From the NCBI GenBank assembly GCA_937868205.1, contig CALMMC010000005.1:1-29478 (forward strand): 29,478 bases of DNA. Reading direction: 5' to 3'. Positions 1-10,095 of the stretch are shown in pieces (the first letter of the stretch is position 1; each line of letters starts with the position of its first letter). The stretch comes from JAAZPG01 sp012797375. Lineage in GTDB: Bacteria; Acidobacteriota; Aminicenantia; Aminicenantales; UBA4085. The position numbers and the translations under genes are program-made. The notes below the pieces were generated by a model. That model was not told the DNA's origin and did no database searches. It saw only the letters and a program-made list of their open reading frames with translations.

Positions 1-1025
1 GCTGTCTCATCATCCACGACGCGAAGGGCGCGGCTTACGGCCGGGACGTCGTCCGGAATGGATGGTCCAACGAGGAGTATTTCCTTCCCGACAAGTCGCA
101 GCGCCTGTTTTTCCGGGGCTGGATCAGCGCCGGGGCGGCCGAACGGATCTGCGCCGCGGCCGGACGGGACCGGGGGGCCCTCCGGGCGGCGGCCGAAACC
201 CGGGACTTCGTCCCTGTTCCCCTCGAGGCGACGGCCGAAGTCCGGCAGCGATGCCGCTACCGTTCGGTTTCGGCCTCCAACGTCGCCGGGCTGCTCCGCG
301 GCTCCGTCCGGGGCCCCGGGGAGCGGTTCATCGTCTTTTCCGCCCACTATGACCACTTGGGCGTCGATCCGACCCGCGAAGGCGACCGGATTTTTAACGG
401 AGCCGTGGATAATGGCTCCGCCTCGGCGGCGATGCTGGCCCTGGCCCGGCTCTGCGCCGAGGCGCCGGAGCGGCTGCGGGCGACGCTCGTTTTCGCCGCC
501 GTGACCGGCGAGGAGAGCCAATTCCTGGGCTCGGATTATTTCGTCCGCCATCTTCCCTTTCCAGCCGACGCGGTTCTGGCCGATCTCAATTTCGAGATGA
601 CCGGCGTCTGGGGCGAAACCGAGGATGTCTACGCGATCGGGGCGTCCCACTCCGACTTGGACGAAATCGCTTCCCGGGCGGCCGCCCGTCTCGATCTCCG
701 GTACACGCCGGAGCGGGACACGGAGCTGGGCTATTTTTTCCGGTCCGATCAATTCAGCTTCGCCCGCAACGGCCTTCCGGCCGCCTGGCTTCACGAGGGC
801 GTGGTCTCCCGGACGCGGGGGCCGGAATACCTGCCGGAGAAAACGGCCGCTTACAAAAAAAACGGCTACCATCAAGTCGGCGACGAAATCCAGCCCGACT
901 GGGATTTCGCCGGGACGATCCAGATCGCTCTCTGGGCCCGGGAAATCGCCGCCCTTCTCGACGCCTCGCCGGGCTTTCCGCAGTTCAAGCCGGAGAGCTC
1001 GTTCAAAAGAAAACAGCCGCATTGA
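1..1025 (+). CDS. M28-family metallopeptidase, 5'-truncated by the window edge
   Basis: The reading frame is open from base 3 to the TGA at 1023-1025, so the N-terminus lies outside the window. Downstream of about 100 residues resembling a PA-type insert, the protein carries the zinc aminopeptidase signature. This is SAHYDHLG (first metal His and Asp, around 343-366), GAVDNGSA (bridging Asp), a TGEESQFLGSDYF segment (catalytic Glu plus metal Glu), FEMTG, and a late WLHEGV that supplies the last metal His. This order is that of M28 (aminopeptidase Y/S-like) enzymes, which release N-terminal amino acids and are usually exported in this kind of bacterium. Export cannot be checked here because the N-terminus is missing. 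The gene ends 43 nt before the next start, and a promoter-like sequence in that gap suggests the next gene can be transcribed on its own. Confidence 0.88.
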   Translation, partial: CLIIHDAKGAAYGRDVVRNGWSNEEYFLPDKSQRLFFRGWISAGAAERICAAAGRDRGALRAAAETRDFVPVPLEATAEVRQRCRYRSVSASNVAGLLRGSVRGPGERFIVFSAHYDHLGVDPTREGDRIFNGAVDNGSASAAMLALARLCAEAPERLRATLVFAAVTGEESQFLGSDYFVRHLPFPADAVLADLNFEMTGVWGETEDVYAIGASHSDLDEIASRAAARLDLRYTPERDTELGYFFRSDQFSFARNGLPAAWLHEGVVSRTRGPEYLPEKTAAYKKNGYHQVGDEIQPDWDFAGTIQIALWAREIAALLDASPGFPQFKPESSFKRKQPH

Positions 1026-1051
1026 CCGCGGACGGCTGCCTAGGGTAATAT
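1022..1051 (+). promoter_or_regulatory. sigma-70-like promoter for the EIIA-zinc ribbon gene
   Basis: TTGACC (1022-1027) and TAATAT (1046-1051) are separated by 18 bp, close to the housekeeping consensus. The predicted transcription start near 1058 leaves only about 11 nt before the ATG at 1069. The -35 hexamer overlaps the stop codon of the upstream peptidase gene. Confidence 0.45.
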
Positions 1052-1068
1052 ATCAGCCACGGTGGCGC

Positions 1069-1896
1069 ATGGATAAAAGAGACGTCCTGGGCATCAGTCA
1101 CTTCTCGGATTACTTCAAGATCAGCCAGCTTGTCTTCGAGCTCAAAGCTTTGGAGAAAGTCGCGGCCGTCGAGGAATTGATCGACGTCCTGGCGAAGCAA
1201 AAGCTCGTCCGGAACCGGAAAATGATCCTGACCCGGCTGATGGACCGGGAAACCCTCGAGTCGACCGCCTTGGGCGACGGCATCGCCGTTCCCCACGCCC
1301 GGGTCGATTCCGACGGCGAGATCGTCATCGCCGTCGGCCGGTCGTCGGAAGGGATCGATTTCTCCGCCCCGGATAAGAAGAAAGTCCACCTGATCATCCT
1401 CATCATCTGGAATCCAACCCTGCCGGGGCTCTTCAACCACCTCTTCGCCGGGCTGGCTCATTTCCTCCGGGATCCGCATTTCCGCCGGCGGATCTTCGAG
1501 GCCAAGGACAAGAACGCCTTGTGGGAAGCCCTGGGCGAGATCGAGCTGCGCCTTCCCCAGGAAGACAAGATCATCAGCCGGGCCGGCCTCCTGCGCAAGC
1601 TCCAGGAGATCGAGAAGAAGAAAAAGAAAGCGACGAAGGCCCAGATGCCCACCCTCAAAGCCCAAGCCGATCTTCTGCGGGAGGAGCTCGACGAAGCCCT
1701 CTTGACCCGTTTCCAGAAGCTGATGGAGCGGTACGGCTTCGCCGTGGCCGAGGTCGAGGACGGCGTCTGCCAGGGCTGCAACATCAGCGTGTCCACGGAG
1801 ATGAGCTCGGCCATCGAGGGCAGCAACGACATCTACATTTGTGAAAACTGCGGCAAGTACCTCGTCGCCGCCTCGCCGAAGAAGAAAAAAAAGTAG
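1069..1896 (+). CDS. PTS EIIA-type domain fused to coiled coil and C4 zinc ribbon
   Basis: The 275-residue protein starts at ATG 1069; the same frame runs open far upstream inside the peptidase gene, but that part reads as a shadow. Residues about 15-160 match PTS EIIA type 2 (fructose/Ntr-like), with the phosphoacceptor histidine at His76 in AVPHARVD. Residues about 165-225 are lysine/glutamate-rich and predicted helical. The C-terminus has CQGC (Cys234, Cys237) and CENC (Cys258, Cys261), the C4 zinc-ribbon arrangement seen at the end of DUF164/zf-RING_7 (CdsZ-like) proteins. In those proteins a long coiled coil normally precedes the ribbon; here an EIIA domain takes most of that place. EIIA-Ntr proteins are phosphorylated through PTSNtr and act by protein binding, so a regulatory role is likely, but no target is visible. 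It ends one base before the next start. Confidence 0.85.
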   Translation: MDKRDVLGISHFSDYFKISQLVFELKALEKVAAVEELIDVLAKQKLVRNRKMILTRLMDRETLESTALGDGIAVPHARVDSDGEIVIAVGRSSEGIDFSAPDKKKVHLIILIIWNPTLPGLFNHLFAGLAHFLRDPHFRRRIFEAKDKNALWEALGEIELRLPQEDKIISRAGLLRKLQEIEKKKKKATKAQMPTLKAQADLLREELDEALLTRFQKLMERYGFAVAEVEDGVCQGCNISVSTEMSSAIEGSNDIYICENCGKYLVAASPKKKKK

Positions 1897-1897
1897 G

Positions 1898-2317
1898 GTG
1901 TGCGGACCCGTCCGTCCGGAAAAGATCGCCGCCCTCCGGGAAAAGATGGAGCGGCTCGGACTGCGCGACTCCGATTTCGTCGAGCGCTTCATGCGATCGG
2001 GGGGAAAGGGCGGCCAGAACGTCAACAAGGTCGAGACCTGCGTTCATTTGATCCATGTCCCGACCGGCCTTTCGGTCAAATGCCAGCGCGAGCGCTCCCA
2101 AGCGATCAACCGGTTTCTTGCCCGGCGCATCCTGGTCGATAAAATCGAAACATTGCGGAAAGGCGAAGCCAGCGCCCGGGAACAGCGGATCGAAAAGATC
2201 CGCCGGCAGAAGCGCAAGCGGTCCCGGCGGGCCAAGGCGAAAATGCTGGACGACAAGCGCCGGCAGGGGGAAAAGAAAGCCGGCCGGTCCTTCCGTCCCG
2301 ATCCCGACGTGTTTTAA
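1898..2317 (+). CDS. Release-factor-like peptidyl-tRNA hydrolase, GGQ domain
   Basis: A 139-residue stand-alone RF-1 domain protein. It has the GGQ motif (residues 38-40) in SGGKGGQNVNKVET, followed by a lysine/arginine-rich C-terminal tail, as in small codon-independent release or ribosome-rescue factors (ArfB/YaeJ and PrfH relatives). The GGQ loop hydrolyses the ester bond of peptidyl-tRNA in the ribosomal A site, and the basic tail would contact rRNA. No stop-codon-recognition domain is present. I chose the GTG at 1898 because the EKIAALREKMERLG segment upstream of the first internal ATG (1946) is typical of the family. The gene begins one nucleotide after the stop of the EIIA-zinc ribbon gene, implying translational coupling. 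It converges with the M20 gene, whose stop is four bases away. Confidence 0.85.
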   Translation: MCGPVRPEKIAALREKMERLGLRDSDFVERFMRSGGKGGQNVNKVETCVHLIHVPTGLSVKCQRERSQAINRFLARRILVDKIETLRKGEASAREQRIEKIRRQKRKRSRRAKAKMLDDKRRQGEKKAGRSFRPDPDVF

Positions 2318-2321
2318 CCTG

Positions 2322-3560
2322 TTAAGAGGCCAGCCGCAGGAGAGCGGCCAGCAGGAGGTTCGCCCCCTTTTCCAGATCCTCCCAGCGGAGGGATTCTTCC
2401 GGCGCGTGGCTGAGGCCGTCGGGGCTCGGGATGAAAATCATGGCCGCGTCCGTCACCGTTCCGAGAATCTGGGCGTCGTGGCCGGCGCCGCTTGTGACCG
2501 GCATGTGGGCGTAGCCGAGCCGGTCGGCTTCGGCCGCCAGGATTCCGGCCAAGCGGCCGGGGATGCGGTACGGATCCGTCCGGTCCATCAAGCGCGAAGC
2601 GAATCTCAAGCGGCGGGCCGAGGCCACCTCGCCGGCGATCCCGAGCAGCTCCCGTTCCAAGGCTTCCATGGATTCCTTTGAGGAACTTCGGAATTCCAAG
2701 GAAAAATCCGCCCGGCGGGGGATGGAGCTGAAGGTGCCGGGCTGGATGAGGGCTTTTCCGATGGTGACGAAGCTTCCATAGCGGGCCGAGGCGACATGCC
2801 GCGTCGCCCTCAAGGCGAAGTCGGCCAATCCGAGAAGGGCGTCGCGCCGCAATTCCAGGGGAACGGTCCCGGAGTGCCCCGATTCCCCCTCGAAGGCGCA
2901 CCATCGGTAATGCTTTCCGTTGATGGTTTCGACGAGACCCAGCGAGATCCCCTCCGTTTCCAAGACCGGCCCTTGTTCGATATGGAGTTCGAGATACGCC
3001 GCGACGGCCGGCGCCCGGTCCGCCGCCGAGAGGATCGTTTCGATGGTGTACGGCGTGGCCGACAGAATTTCGGCCAGGGGCCGGCCGAAGGAAGTCGTCC
3101 CGCGCTCGAGGAGCCCCCGGTCCAGCTTTCCGGTGAACGCCCGGCTTCCGAGGAAATCGCCGACCAGGTTGCCCTCCTCGTCGGTGAACGAGGCCGCCTC
3201 GAGAGGCAGGCGGAGGCGCAGGCCTTCTTCCCGGATCGTCCGGAGGCATTCCAGGGCGGCGACGACGCCGGCCGCCCCGTCGAACATGCCGCCGTTGGGG
3301 ACGGTGTCGAGATGGGAGCCGGCCATCACGACGTTGGCCTCCGGCCCGGCCGCCCCCTCGAGCCGGCCGAACTGGTTTCCGGCTCCGTCCTCCCGGTACT
3401 CCAGCCCGCCTTCCTCGATCCGGGCTCGAAACCAGGCCCGGGCTTCGAGATCGGCCAAACTGAAGGACGGACGGGTGATCCCTCCGGCCGCGTCGCGGCC
3501 GATCCGGCCGAGAGCCTCGAGATTCGATTGCAGGCGGGACGTGTTGACGCGGATGATCAT
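2322..3560 (-). CDS. M20-family amidohydrolase (N-carbamoyl-amino-acid hydrolase / allantoate amidohydrolase type)
   Basis: A 412-residue protein of normal length for the hydantoinase/carbamoylase branch of M20. The dinuclear metal ligands are visible: GSHLDTVPNGG (His83), MFDGAAG (Asp94), FTDEEGN (Glu128/Glu129), LHIEQGP (His193) and the C-terminal SGAGHDAQ. These enzymes hydrolyse N-carbamoyl or ureido groups (N-carbamoyl-L-amino acids, beta-ureidopropionate, allantoate). The exact substrate cannot be read from sequence, and no hydantoinase or purine-catabolism gene lies nearby. The ATG at 3560 follows a strong GGAGGAGG ribosome-binding site. It is the last gene of the minus-strand operon, 60 nt after pdxJ, and converges with the release-factor-like gene. 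Confidence 0.88.
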   Translation of the reverse strand: MIIRVNTSRLQSNLEALGRIGRDAAGGITRPSFSLADLEARAWFRARIEEGGLEYREDGAGNQFGRLEGAAGPEANVVMAGSHLDTVPNGGMFDGAAGVVAALECLRTIREEGLRLRLPLEAASFTDEEGNLVGDFLGSRAFTGKLDRGLLERGTTSFGRPLAEILSATPYTIETILSAADRAPAVAAYLELHIEQGPVLETEGISLGLVETINGKHYRWCAFEGESGHSGTVPLELRRDALLGLADFALRATRHVASARYGSFVTIGKALIQPGTFSSIPRRADFSLEFRSSSKESMEALERELLGIAGEVASARRLRFASRLMDRTDPYRIPGRLAGILAAEADRLGYAHMPVTSGAGHDAQILGTVTDAAMIFIPSPDGLSHAPEESLRWEDLEKGANLLLAALLRLAS

Positions 3561-3620
3561 GGCGGGCCTCCTCCCGCGCCTTCCGGGGCCGGGCGCCGTT
3601 CTCCGTCGAGGGCGGCGGAC

Positions 3621-4346
3621 CTACCGGGCGCGCCGGGGATTCAACAAAGCGACCATGTCGCGGACGGCCCGGTCGACGCCGACGATCGCCGCCCGGGCGA
3701 CGATCGAAAATCCGATGGACAGCTCGGTCATTTCGGGAATGGCCGCGATCGGCCCGACATTATGATAATCGAGCCCATGGCCGCCGGTGACGTCCAGGCC
3801 GAGCCGGGCGGCCGCGGACGCGGCCGCGCGGATTTCGTCGAGGGCTTTCTCCCGGGCTTGTCCGGGCGCGGCCTCGGCGTAAACGCCGGTATGGATCTCG
3901 ATTTTCCGGACGCCGAGGTCGGCGATCGCCCGGATTTGGGCGGGGGATGGATCGACGAAGATCGAGACCTTGATTCCGCCCTTGGTCAGGGCTGTGATGT
4001 GGGCGGCGAGCGCTTTTCGGCGGCCGACGACGTCCAGCCCTCCGGTGGTCGTCAGCTCCTCGGGTTTTTCCGGAACGAGGCAGACGATGTCGGGGCGGAC
4101 GGCGAGGGCGGCGGCTTTCATCTCGGCGGCGGCGGCCATCTCGACGGTGAGCTTGGTCTTGATCGCCTCCCGCAGCATCCGGAGGTCGCGCTCGTTGATA
4201 TGGCGCCGGTCGCCGCGGAGATGGGCGGTGATCCCGGCCGCGCCGGCCTGCTCGGCGATCAAGGCGGCCAGGACCGGCTCGGGCTCGGCCGCCCGCCGGG
4301 CTTGGCGCAGGCTGGCGAAATGATCGACGTTGAAGGACAGTTTCAT
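3621..4346 (-). CDS. pdxJ: Pyridoxine 5'-phosphate synthase PdxJ
   Basis: A 241-residue TIM-barrel protein of the usual PdxJ length. It condenses 1-deoxy-D-xylulose 5-phosphate with 1-amino-acetone 3-phosphate to form pyridoxine 5'-phosphate, the last ring-forming step of DXP-dependent vitamin B6 synthesis. Family motifs are the N-terminal FNVDHFASLRQ, TAHLRGDRRHI with the substrate-contacting His/Arg, the catalytic Glu in LTVEMA, EIHTGVYA, and the phosphate-binding GHGLDYHNV. The ATG at 4346 is preceded by GGGAGGAG at good spacing. It follows glmM by 88 nt; that gap contains a TATAAT box, so it may also have its own promoter. Confidence 0.95.
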   Translation of the reverse strand: MKLSFNVDHFASLRQARRAAEPEPVLAALIAEQAGAAGITAHLRGDRRHINERDLRMLREAIKTKLTVEMAAAAEMKAAALAVRPDIVCLVPEKPEELTTTGGLDVVGRRKALAAHITALTKGGIKVSIFVDPSPAQIRAIADLGVRKIEIHTGVYAEAAPGQAREKALDEIRAAASAAARLGLDVTGGHGLDYHNVGPIAAIPEMTELSIGFSIVARAAIVGVDRAVRDMVALLNPRRAR

Positions 4347-4390
4347 GAGGCACTCCTCCCGGAAAGGATCCCTCTTTCCGGCGCTTTCCG

Positions 4391-4396
4391 ATTATA
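4391..4396 (-). promoter_or_regulatory. Candidate -10 box of an internal promoter for pdxJ
   Basis: On the minus strand the glmM-pdxJ gap contains an exact TATAAT (4391-4396), about 45 nt upstream of the pdxJ start. The hexamer 17 bp further upstream (TGCGCC) is a poor -35, so only the -10 is convincing. Confidence 0.3.
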
Positions 4397-4434
4397 CCTC
4401 AAAGGGATCGTCCGGCGCAGGGCCGGCCGCGGCT

Positions 4435-5775
4435 TCAGACCCCGATGGTCTTGCGGATCGCGGCCGTGATCCGGGCGGCCAGGATCTCGATCAGGTCCTC
4501 GTCCCCGCCCTCGACCATGACCCGGGCCAGCGGTTCGGTCCCGGAATACCGGACCTCCAGCCGCCCGTTCTTCCCCAAGCGCTCCCGGACGTCGGCGATC
4601 GCCGCGACGAGCTCGGGAAGGCCGTCCATGGCCGGCTTTCGAGCCACCCGGACGTTTTTCAGGACCTGGGGATATTCCGCGTAGTCCCGGGTCAGATCGG
4701 CCAAGGGGAGATTTTTTTCGACCATGACCTCGAGCAGCTTGAGGGCCGTCAGCAGGCCGTCGCCGGTGGGGCACTCGTCCGAAAGGATGGTGTGGCCCGA
4801 GCGCTCTCCGCCCAAGTTGGCCCGGATCGAGAGCATTTTTTCCAGGACATATTTGTCTCCGACCCGCGTTCGGACCAGGGAGAGGCCGTCGGCGGCCAGG
4901 GCTTTCTCCAGGCCCATGTTGCTCATGGTCGTGGCCACGACCGACCGTCCGCGGAGGAGGCCGCGGGCCTTCATCGCCCGGCTGAGGACGAACAGCGTGT
5001 GATCGCCGCTGAGGATCCGGCCGCGATGATCGACCCAGAGGGCCCGGTCGGCGTCGCCGTCGAAGGCGATCCCCAAGTCGGCCTTCCGGGCCAGCACCGT
5101 CTGGGCGAGCTTTTCGGGGTGGAGCGCCCCGCATTCTTCGTTGATATTCCGGCCGTCCGGCTCGGCCTCGGTCGCGACGATCGTGAAGCCGAGCCCGCCG
5201 AACACCTCCGGGGCGATGGCCGAGGCCGAGCCGTTGGCGCAATCCAAGACGATTTTCATCCCCTTGGGGCCGGGCCCCGGGGCGAACCGGCGGCGGAGGA
5301 AGTGCTCGTATTCCCGGCGATAGGCCGGGTCCGGCCGGACGTTCGCTTTTTCCAAGCCCCGGACTTCCGGCCGGCGGGCGATTTCAGTTTCCAAGCGGTC
5401 TTCCCAGGCGTCGGAGATCTTCAGGCCGGCGCTCGAAAAAATCTTGATCCCGTTGTCCTTGTAGGGATTGTGGGAGGCGGAAACGACGATCCCGGCCGAG
5501 AATGCGAACGTGCGGGCCAGATGGGAAACAGCCGACGTCGGAATGATTCCGGCGGAGGCGCACTGCCCCCCGGCCGAGGAGATGCCCCGGATCAGGGCTT
5601 CCTCGATCCAATCGCCGGATTCCCGCGTGTCCCGTCCGATCAGGATCCGGGGCGGCAGGCCTTCCGCTTGGAGGAGGTCGACCAGGGCGCGGCCCAGCGT
5701 CCGGACCGAAGGCTCATCCAGGGGATATTCTCCGGCCGCGGCCCGGATGCCGTCGGTCCCAAACAGCTTTTGCAT
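4435..5775 (-). CDS. glmM: Phosphoglucosamine mutase GlmM
   Basis: A 446-residue alpha-D-phosphohexomutase that interconverts glucosamine 6-phosphate and glucosamine 1-phosphate, on the way to UDP-GlcNAc for peptidoglycan and LPS. It starts MQKLFGTDGIR as GlmM proteins do. It has the phosphoserine loop SASHNP (residues 99-104, Ser101 the phosphorylated residue), the Mg-binding DGDADR (239-244) and the phosphate-binding RYSGTEP near the C-terminus. It lies 30 nt after ybbR and two genes after cdaA, the conserved cdaA-cdaR-glmM arrangement. In Firmicutes GlmM binds and restrains CdaA; the synteny makes the same contact plausible here, but that is an inference. Confidence 0.95.
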   Translation of the reverse strand: MQKLFGTDGIRAAAGEYPLDEPSVRTLGRALVDLLQAEGLPPRILIGRDTRESGDWIEEALIRGISSAGGQCASAGIIPTSAVSHLARTFAFSAGIVVSASHNPYKDNGIKIFSSAGLKISDAWEDRLETEIARRPEVRGLEKANVRPDPAYRREYEHFLRRRFAPGPGPKGMKIVLDCANGSASAIAPEVFGGLGFTIVATEAEPDGRNINEECGALHPEKLAQTVLARKADLGIAFDGDADRALWVDHRGRILSGDHTLFVLSRAMKARGLLRGRSVVATTMSNMGLEKALAADGLSLVRTRVGDKYVLEKMLSIRANLGGERSGHTILSDECPTGDGLLTALKLLEVMVEKNLPLADLTRDYAEYPQVLKNVRVARKPAMDGLPELVAAIADVRERLGKNGRLEVRYSGTEPLARVMVEGGDEDLIEILAARITAAIRKTIGV

Positions 5776-5805
5776 TTCTTCTTTCCCCCTTCCCGCGCCG
5801 CCCGA

Positions 5806-6471
5806 CTATTTTTCGATGAGAGTGATCCGGACCGAGGCCCGCGTCTGCGCCGTGGCGAACCGCAGCTCGGGCCGGGGGAGGATCAAGTCGACTTCAAAGG
5901 TTTTCGCCTGGTCCAATCCGGTGATGTCCATGGGACTGGTCCGGATCCGGTCCTGGGGCTTGATCTTGCTTTCCGGACCCCGGACGAAGACCTTGGACGG
6001 GAGGAGATCGACCTGGTCGATTTTGAGCCCGGCCTTGGGCTGGCCGACGAGGACCGGCTGGATCTCCATCAGGACTTCCGCGCTCCGCTCGATCTTGAGA
6101 TGGACTTTATTGGGAAAAACCCGGACGGCCTTGGCCCCGGCCGGGACGGTCACGATGTCGGGGTTCAGCGGGTAATCTTCCTGGTTGACGTTCGCCCGGT
6201 TCAGGTTGAGAACGGCTTGGATGTCCGTCGAGGTCATCTGTCCGAGCATCCGGTTCGTCGCCCGGATGGTCACGTCGATCATCGACGGCGGCCGCTCGGT
6301 CATCTCGAACTCGGCCGGGAGGCCCTGGGCGTCGAGCCGGACCTGGAACGTCTTTTCGGAAGAAATTTTTTCCTCCGGCATCAGAGCGATCCAGAGGAAA
6401 ACGGCCATGAGGAACGACAAGAGCTTGAGAAGTCCGTTGCGGAGGAAAAGATCCCTGATCTTTTTCATCAT
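5806..6471 (-). CDS. YbbR-domain protein, CdaR-like regulator of diadenylate cyclase
   Basis: A 221-residue protein with one N-terminal transmembrane helix (about residues 12-31, LLKLLSFLMAVFLWIALM) followed by beta-rich YbbR-like repeats. These include RPPSMIDVTIRA, FPNKVHLKIER and KVFVRGPESKI segments. YbbR proteins (CdaR) sit in the membrane with the repeats outside the cytoplasm and modulate the adjacent c-di-AMP synthase CdaA. It is shorter than the three- to four-repeat Bacillus protein; I can see about two repeats. Its ATG overlaps the TGA of cdaA in an ATGA arrangement, so the two proteins are translationally coupled. A second in-frame ATG immediately follows the first. Confidence 0.85.
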   Translation of the reverse strand: MMKKIRDLFLRNGLLKLLSFLMAVFLWIALMPEEKISSEKTFQVRLDAQGLPAEFEMTERPPSMIDVTIRATNRMLGQMTSTDIQAVLNLNRANVNQEDYPLNPDIVTVPAGAKAVRVFPNKVHLKIERSAEVLMEIQPVLVGQPKAGLKIDQVDLLPSKVFVRGPESKIKPQDRIRTSPMDITGLDQAKTFEVDLILPRPELRFATAQTRASVRITLIEK

Positions 6472-7238
6472 TTTTTCAAATATTCCAGGAGCCGGTCTTC
6501 CAGCTTGTTCCGGTCGATGAGGCGCTCGAGGGTTCCCCCCGTGGCCAGCGAGATTCCGCCCGATTCCTCCGAGACGATAACGACGGCCGCGTCGGTTTCC
6601 TGGGTCAGGCCGATGGCCGCCAGGTGACGGGTTCGGGTCGGAAAGGAAACCCGCATTTCATGGGTGGCCGGGAGCGGGAGAAGGCAACCGGCGGCCATGA
6701 TCTTGTCTCCCCGGATGATCACCGCCCCGTCGTGCAGGGGCGAATGCGGGAAAAACAAGCTGACCAGGAGATCCTTGGTCAGCACGGCGTCGATGGGCGT
6801 GCCCCGCTCGGCGAAGGGCTCGAGGCTGACCTCGTTCTCCACCGCGATCAAGGCCCCGATCTTGCGGTCGGCCATGTAATCGACGGCCAGGCAGAGGTCC
6901 TCGATTTTTTCCTGGAACGAGCGGAGAGCCAGGGGCTTGCGGAACGACCGCGAGCCGATGCGCGTCAGGAATCTCCGGATCTCGGTCTGGAAGAGGATGA
7001 TGACGGTGATGATGATATAGGCGACGAAGTTGCGGATGAGCCAGTTGGCGACGAACAGGTTGGCCCAGCGGGTGACGAGGTAAAGCAGGCCGATCAACCC
7101 GAGCCCGGCGGCCATGGGATAGGCTTTGGATTCCTTGATCAGGATGAAAAAGGAGTAGATGATGACCGAGACGACGAGGATGTCGATGAAATCGACCAGC
7201 TTGAAGAGATGAAGGGCGGTCAGGATGTTATCGAGCAC
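6468..7238 (-). CDS. cdaA: Diadenylate cyclase CdaA
   Basis: A 256-residue membrane protein with about three N-terminal transmembrane helices (residues about 18-34, 41-57 and 65-85) and a C-terminal DAC (DisA_N) domain. The enzyme joins two ATP into cyclic di-AMP. The catalytic DGA motif is at 170-172 in SPLHDGAVII, and SEESGG is near 223-228. The second signature, RHR in classical members, reads RHL here (residues 204-206, TRTRHLAAIG). I confirmed this on the DNA as CGT CAC CTG. The start overlaps the end of folP by 11 nt. YbbR and GlmM follow, the usual regulators and neighbours of CdaA. Confidence 0.92.
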   Translation of the reverse strand: MLDNILTALHLFKLVDFIDILVVSVIIYSFFILIKESKAYPMAAGLGLIGLLYLVTRWANLFVANWLIRNFVAYIIITVIILFQTEIRRFLTRIGSRSFRKPLALRSFQEKIEDLCLAVDYMADRKIGALIAVENEVSLEPFAERGTPIDAVLTKDLLVSLFFPHSPLHDGAVIIRGDKIMAAGCLLPLPATHEMRVSFPTRTRHLAAIGLTQETDAAVVIVSEESGGISLATGGTLERLIDRNKLEDRLLEYLKK

Positions 7239-8117
7239 GGCCGGCCTCTCTCTTCTCGGGATTTTCCCCGCCGGCCGGGCGGGAGAGGATGGCGTCGGCC
7301 ACGCGGGCCGCCCGCCGGGTGGATTGGACGTCGTGAACCCGGAGGATGTGCGCCCCGCGGGCCAGGCCGACGACGGCCGCGGCCAGCGATCCCTCCAGGC
7401 GCTCTTCCGGAGGAACGTCCAGAATCTTCCCGATCATCGACTTCCGGGACACGCCCATCACCACCGGCCGGCCGATCCCGGCGATCGTTTCCAATTCCCG
7501 GATCAAGGCGCAATTGTCCTCGAGCCGTTTGCCGAATCCGATGCCCGGATCGACGGCCAGGCTCTCCTTGTTCAGGCCGTAGGCGGCCGCGATTTCAATC
7601 TTTTCGGCCAGAAAGCCCCGGACCTCGGCCACGACGTCTTCGTAGCGCGGGGCGGCCTGCATGGTTTTCGGGACGCCTTGCATGTGCATCAGGATGAATC
7701 CCGCGCCGGTTTCCGCAGCCAGGACGAGCAGACGGGGGTCCATCTCAAAGGAGCTGATGTCGTTGATGATGTCCGCCCCGGCGCCCAAGGCCGCCCGGGC
7801 CGTCTCGAACTTGGTCGTGTCGACCGAGAGGAGAACCCGCGTTTGGGTTCGCAGCGAGGAAATCACCGGAACGATGCGCCGGATCTCCTCCTCGGCCGGA
7901 ATGGGGTCGGAGCCGAAGCGGGAGCTTTCCCCCCCGACGTCGATGATGTCGGCGCCCTCGTCGGCCAGCCGGAGGCCGTGGTCGACGGCCGGTCCGGGAT
8001 CGAAATAGCGCCCGCCGTCGAAAAAGGAATCCGGCGTGACGTTGAGGATCCCCATCACCCAGGTCCGCGTCCCCAGAAGGTGACGCGCGCCCTTGACGCG
8101 GAAGACGGTTCCGGTCC

Positions 8118-8121
<4 letters not shown>
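7228..8121 (-). CDS. folP: Dihydropteroate synthase FolP
   Basis: A 297-residue TIM-barrel enzyme that condenses p-aminobenzoate with dihydropterin pyrophosphate in folate synthesis. Signature segments are MGILNVTPDSFFDGG (residues about 23-37), DIIDVGGESSRFG, ADIINDISSF, the pterin-binding DPGIGFGKRLEDN and MGVSRKSMIG. The frame stays open upstream inside ftsH, but residues before the GTG at 8121 are shadow. This GTG overlaps the ftsH stop as GTGA, which sets the start and implies translational coupling. At the 3' end it overlaps cdaA by 11 nt. Confidence 0.93.
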
Positions 8122-9989
<1,868 letters not shown>

Positions 9990-10010
9990 GGACCTTCCTT
10001 TGGGCGCCTC

Positions 10011-10038
10011 ATTTTAACACGGATCAGGGAAGGTGAAA
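10011..10038 (-). promoter_or_regulatory. ftsH: sigma-70-like promoter of the ftsH operon
   Basis: Read on the minus strand: TTTCAC (10033-10038) and TAAAAT (10011-10016) with a 16-bp spacer. The predicted start near 10004 gives a short 5' leader of about 15 nt containing the ribosome-binding site. It is the only plausible promoter found ahead of the seven-gene operon. Confidence 0.45.
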
Positions 10039-10095
10039 AGGAGGAATTGCGTCGCGGCGTTCTTGCGGGCGGCCCGGGTCTCGTTTCGGGAGCCG

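Noticed and set aside
2310..2330. Inverted repeat TTAAC-CT-GTTAA between the convergent genes as a bidirectional terminator
   Set aside because: Only five A/T-rich pairs with a two-base loop and no T-run; probably just the two facing stop codons.
10033..10095. GTG 10033 as start of the small ferritin-like ORF
   Set aside because: It coincides with the ftsH -35 hexamer, and the purine-rich AGGGAAG is directly adjacent to the codon, too close for a ribosome-binding site.
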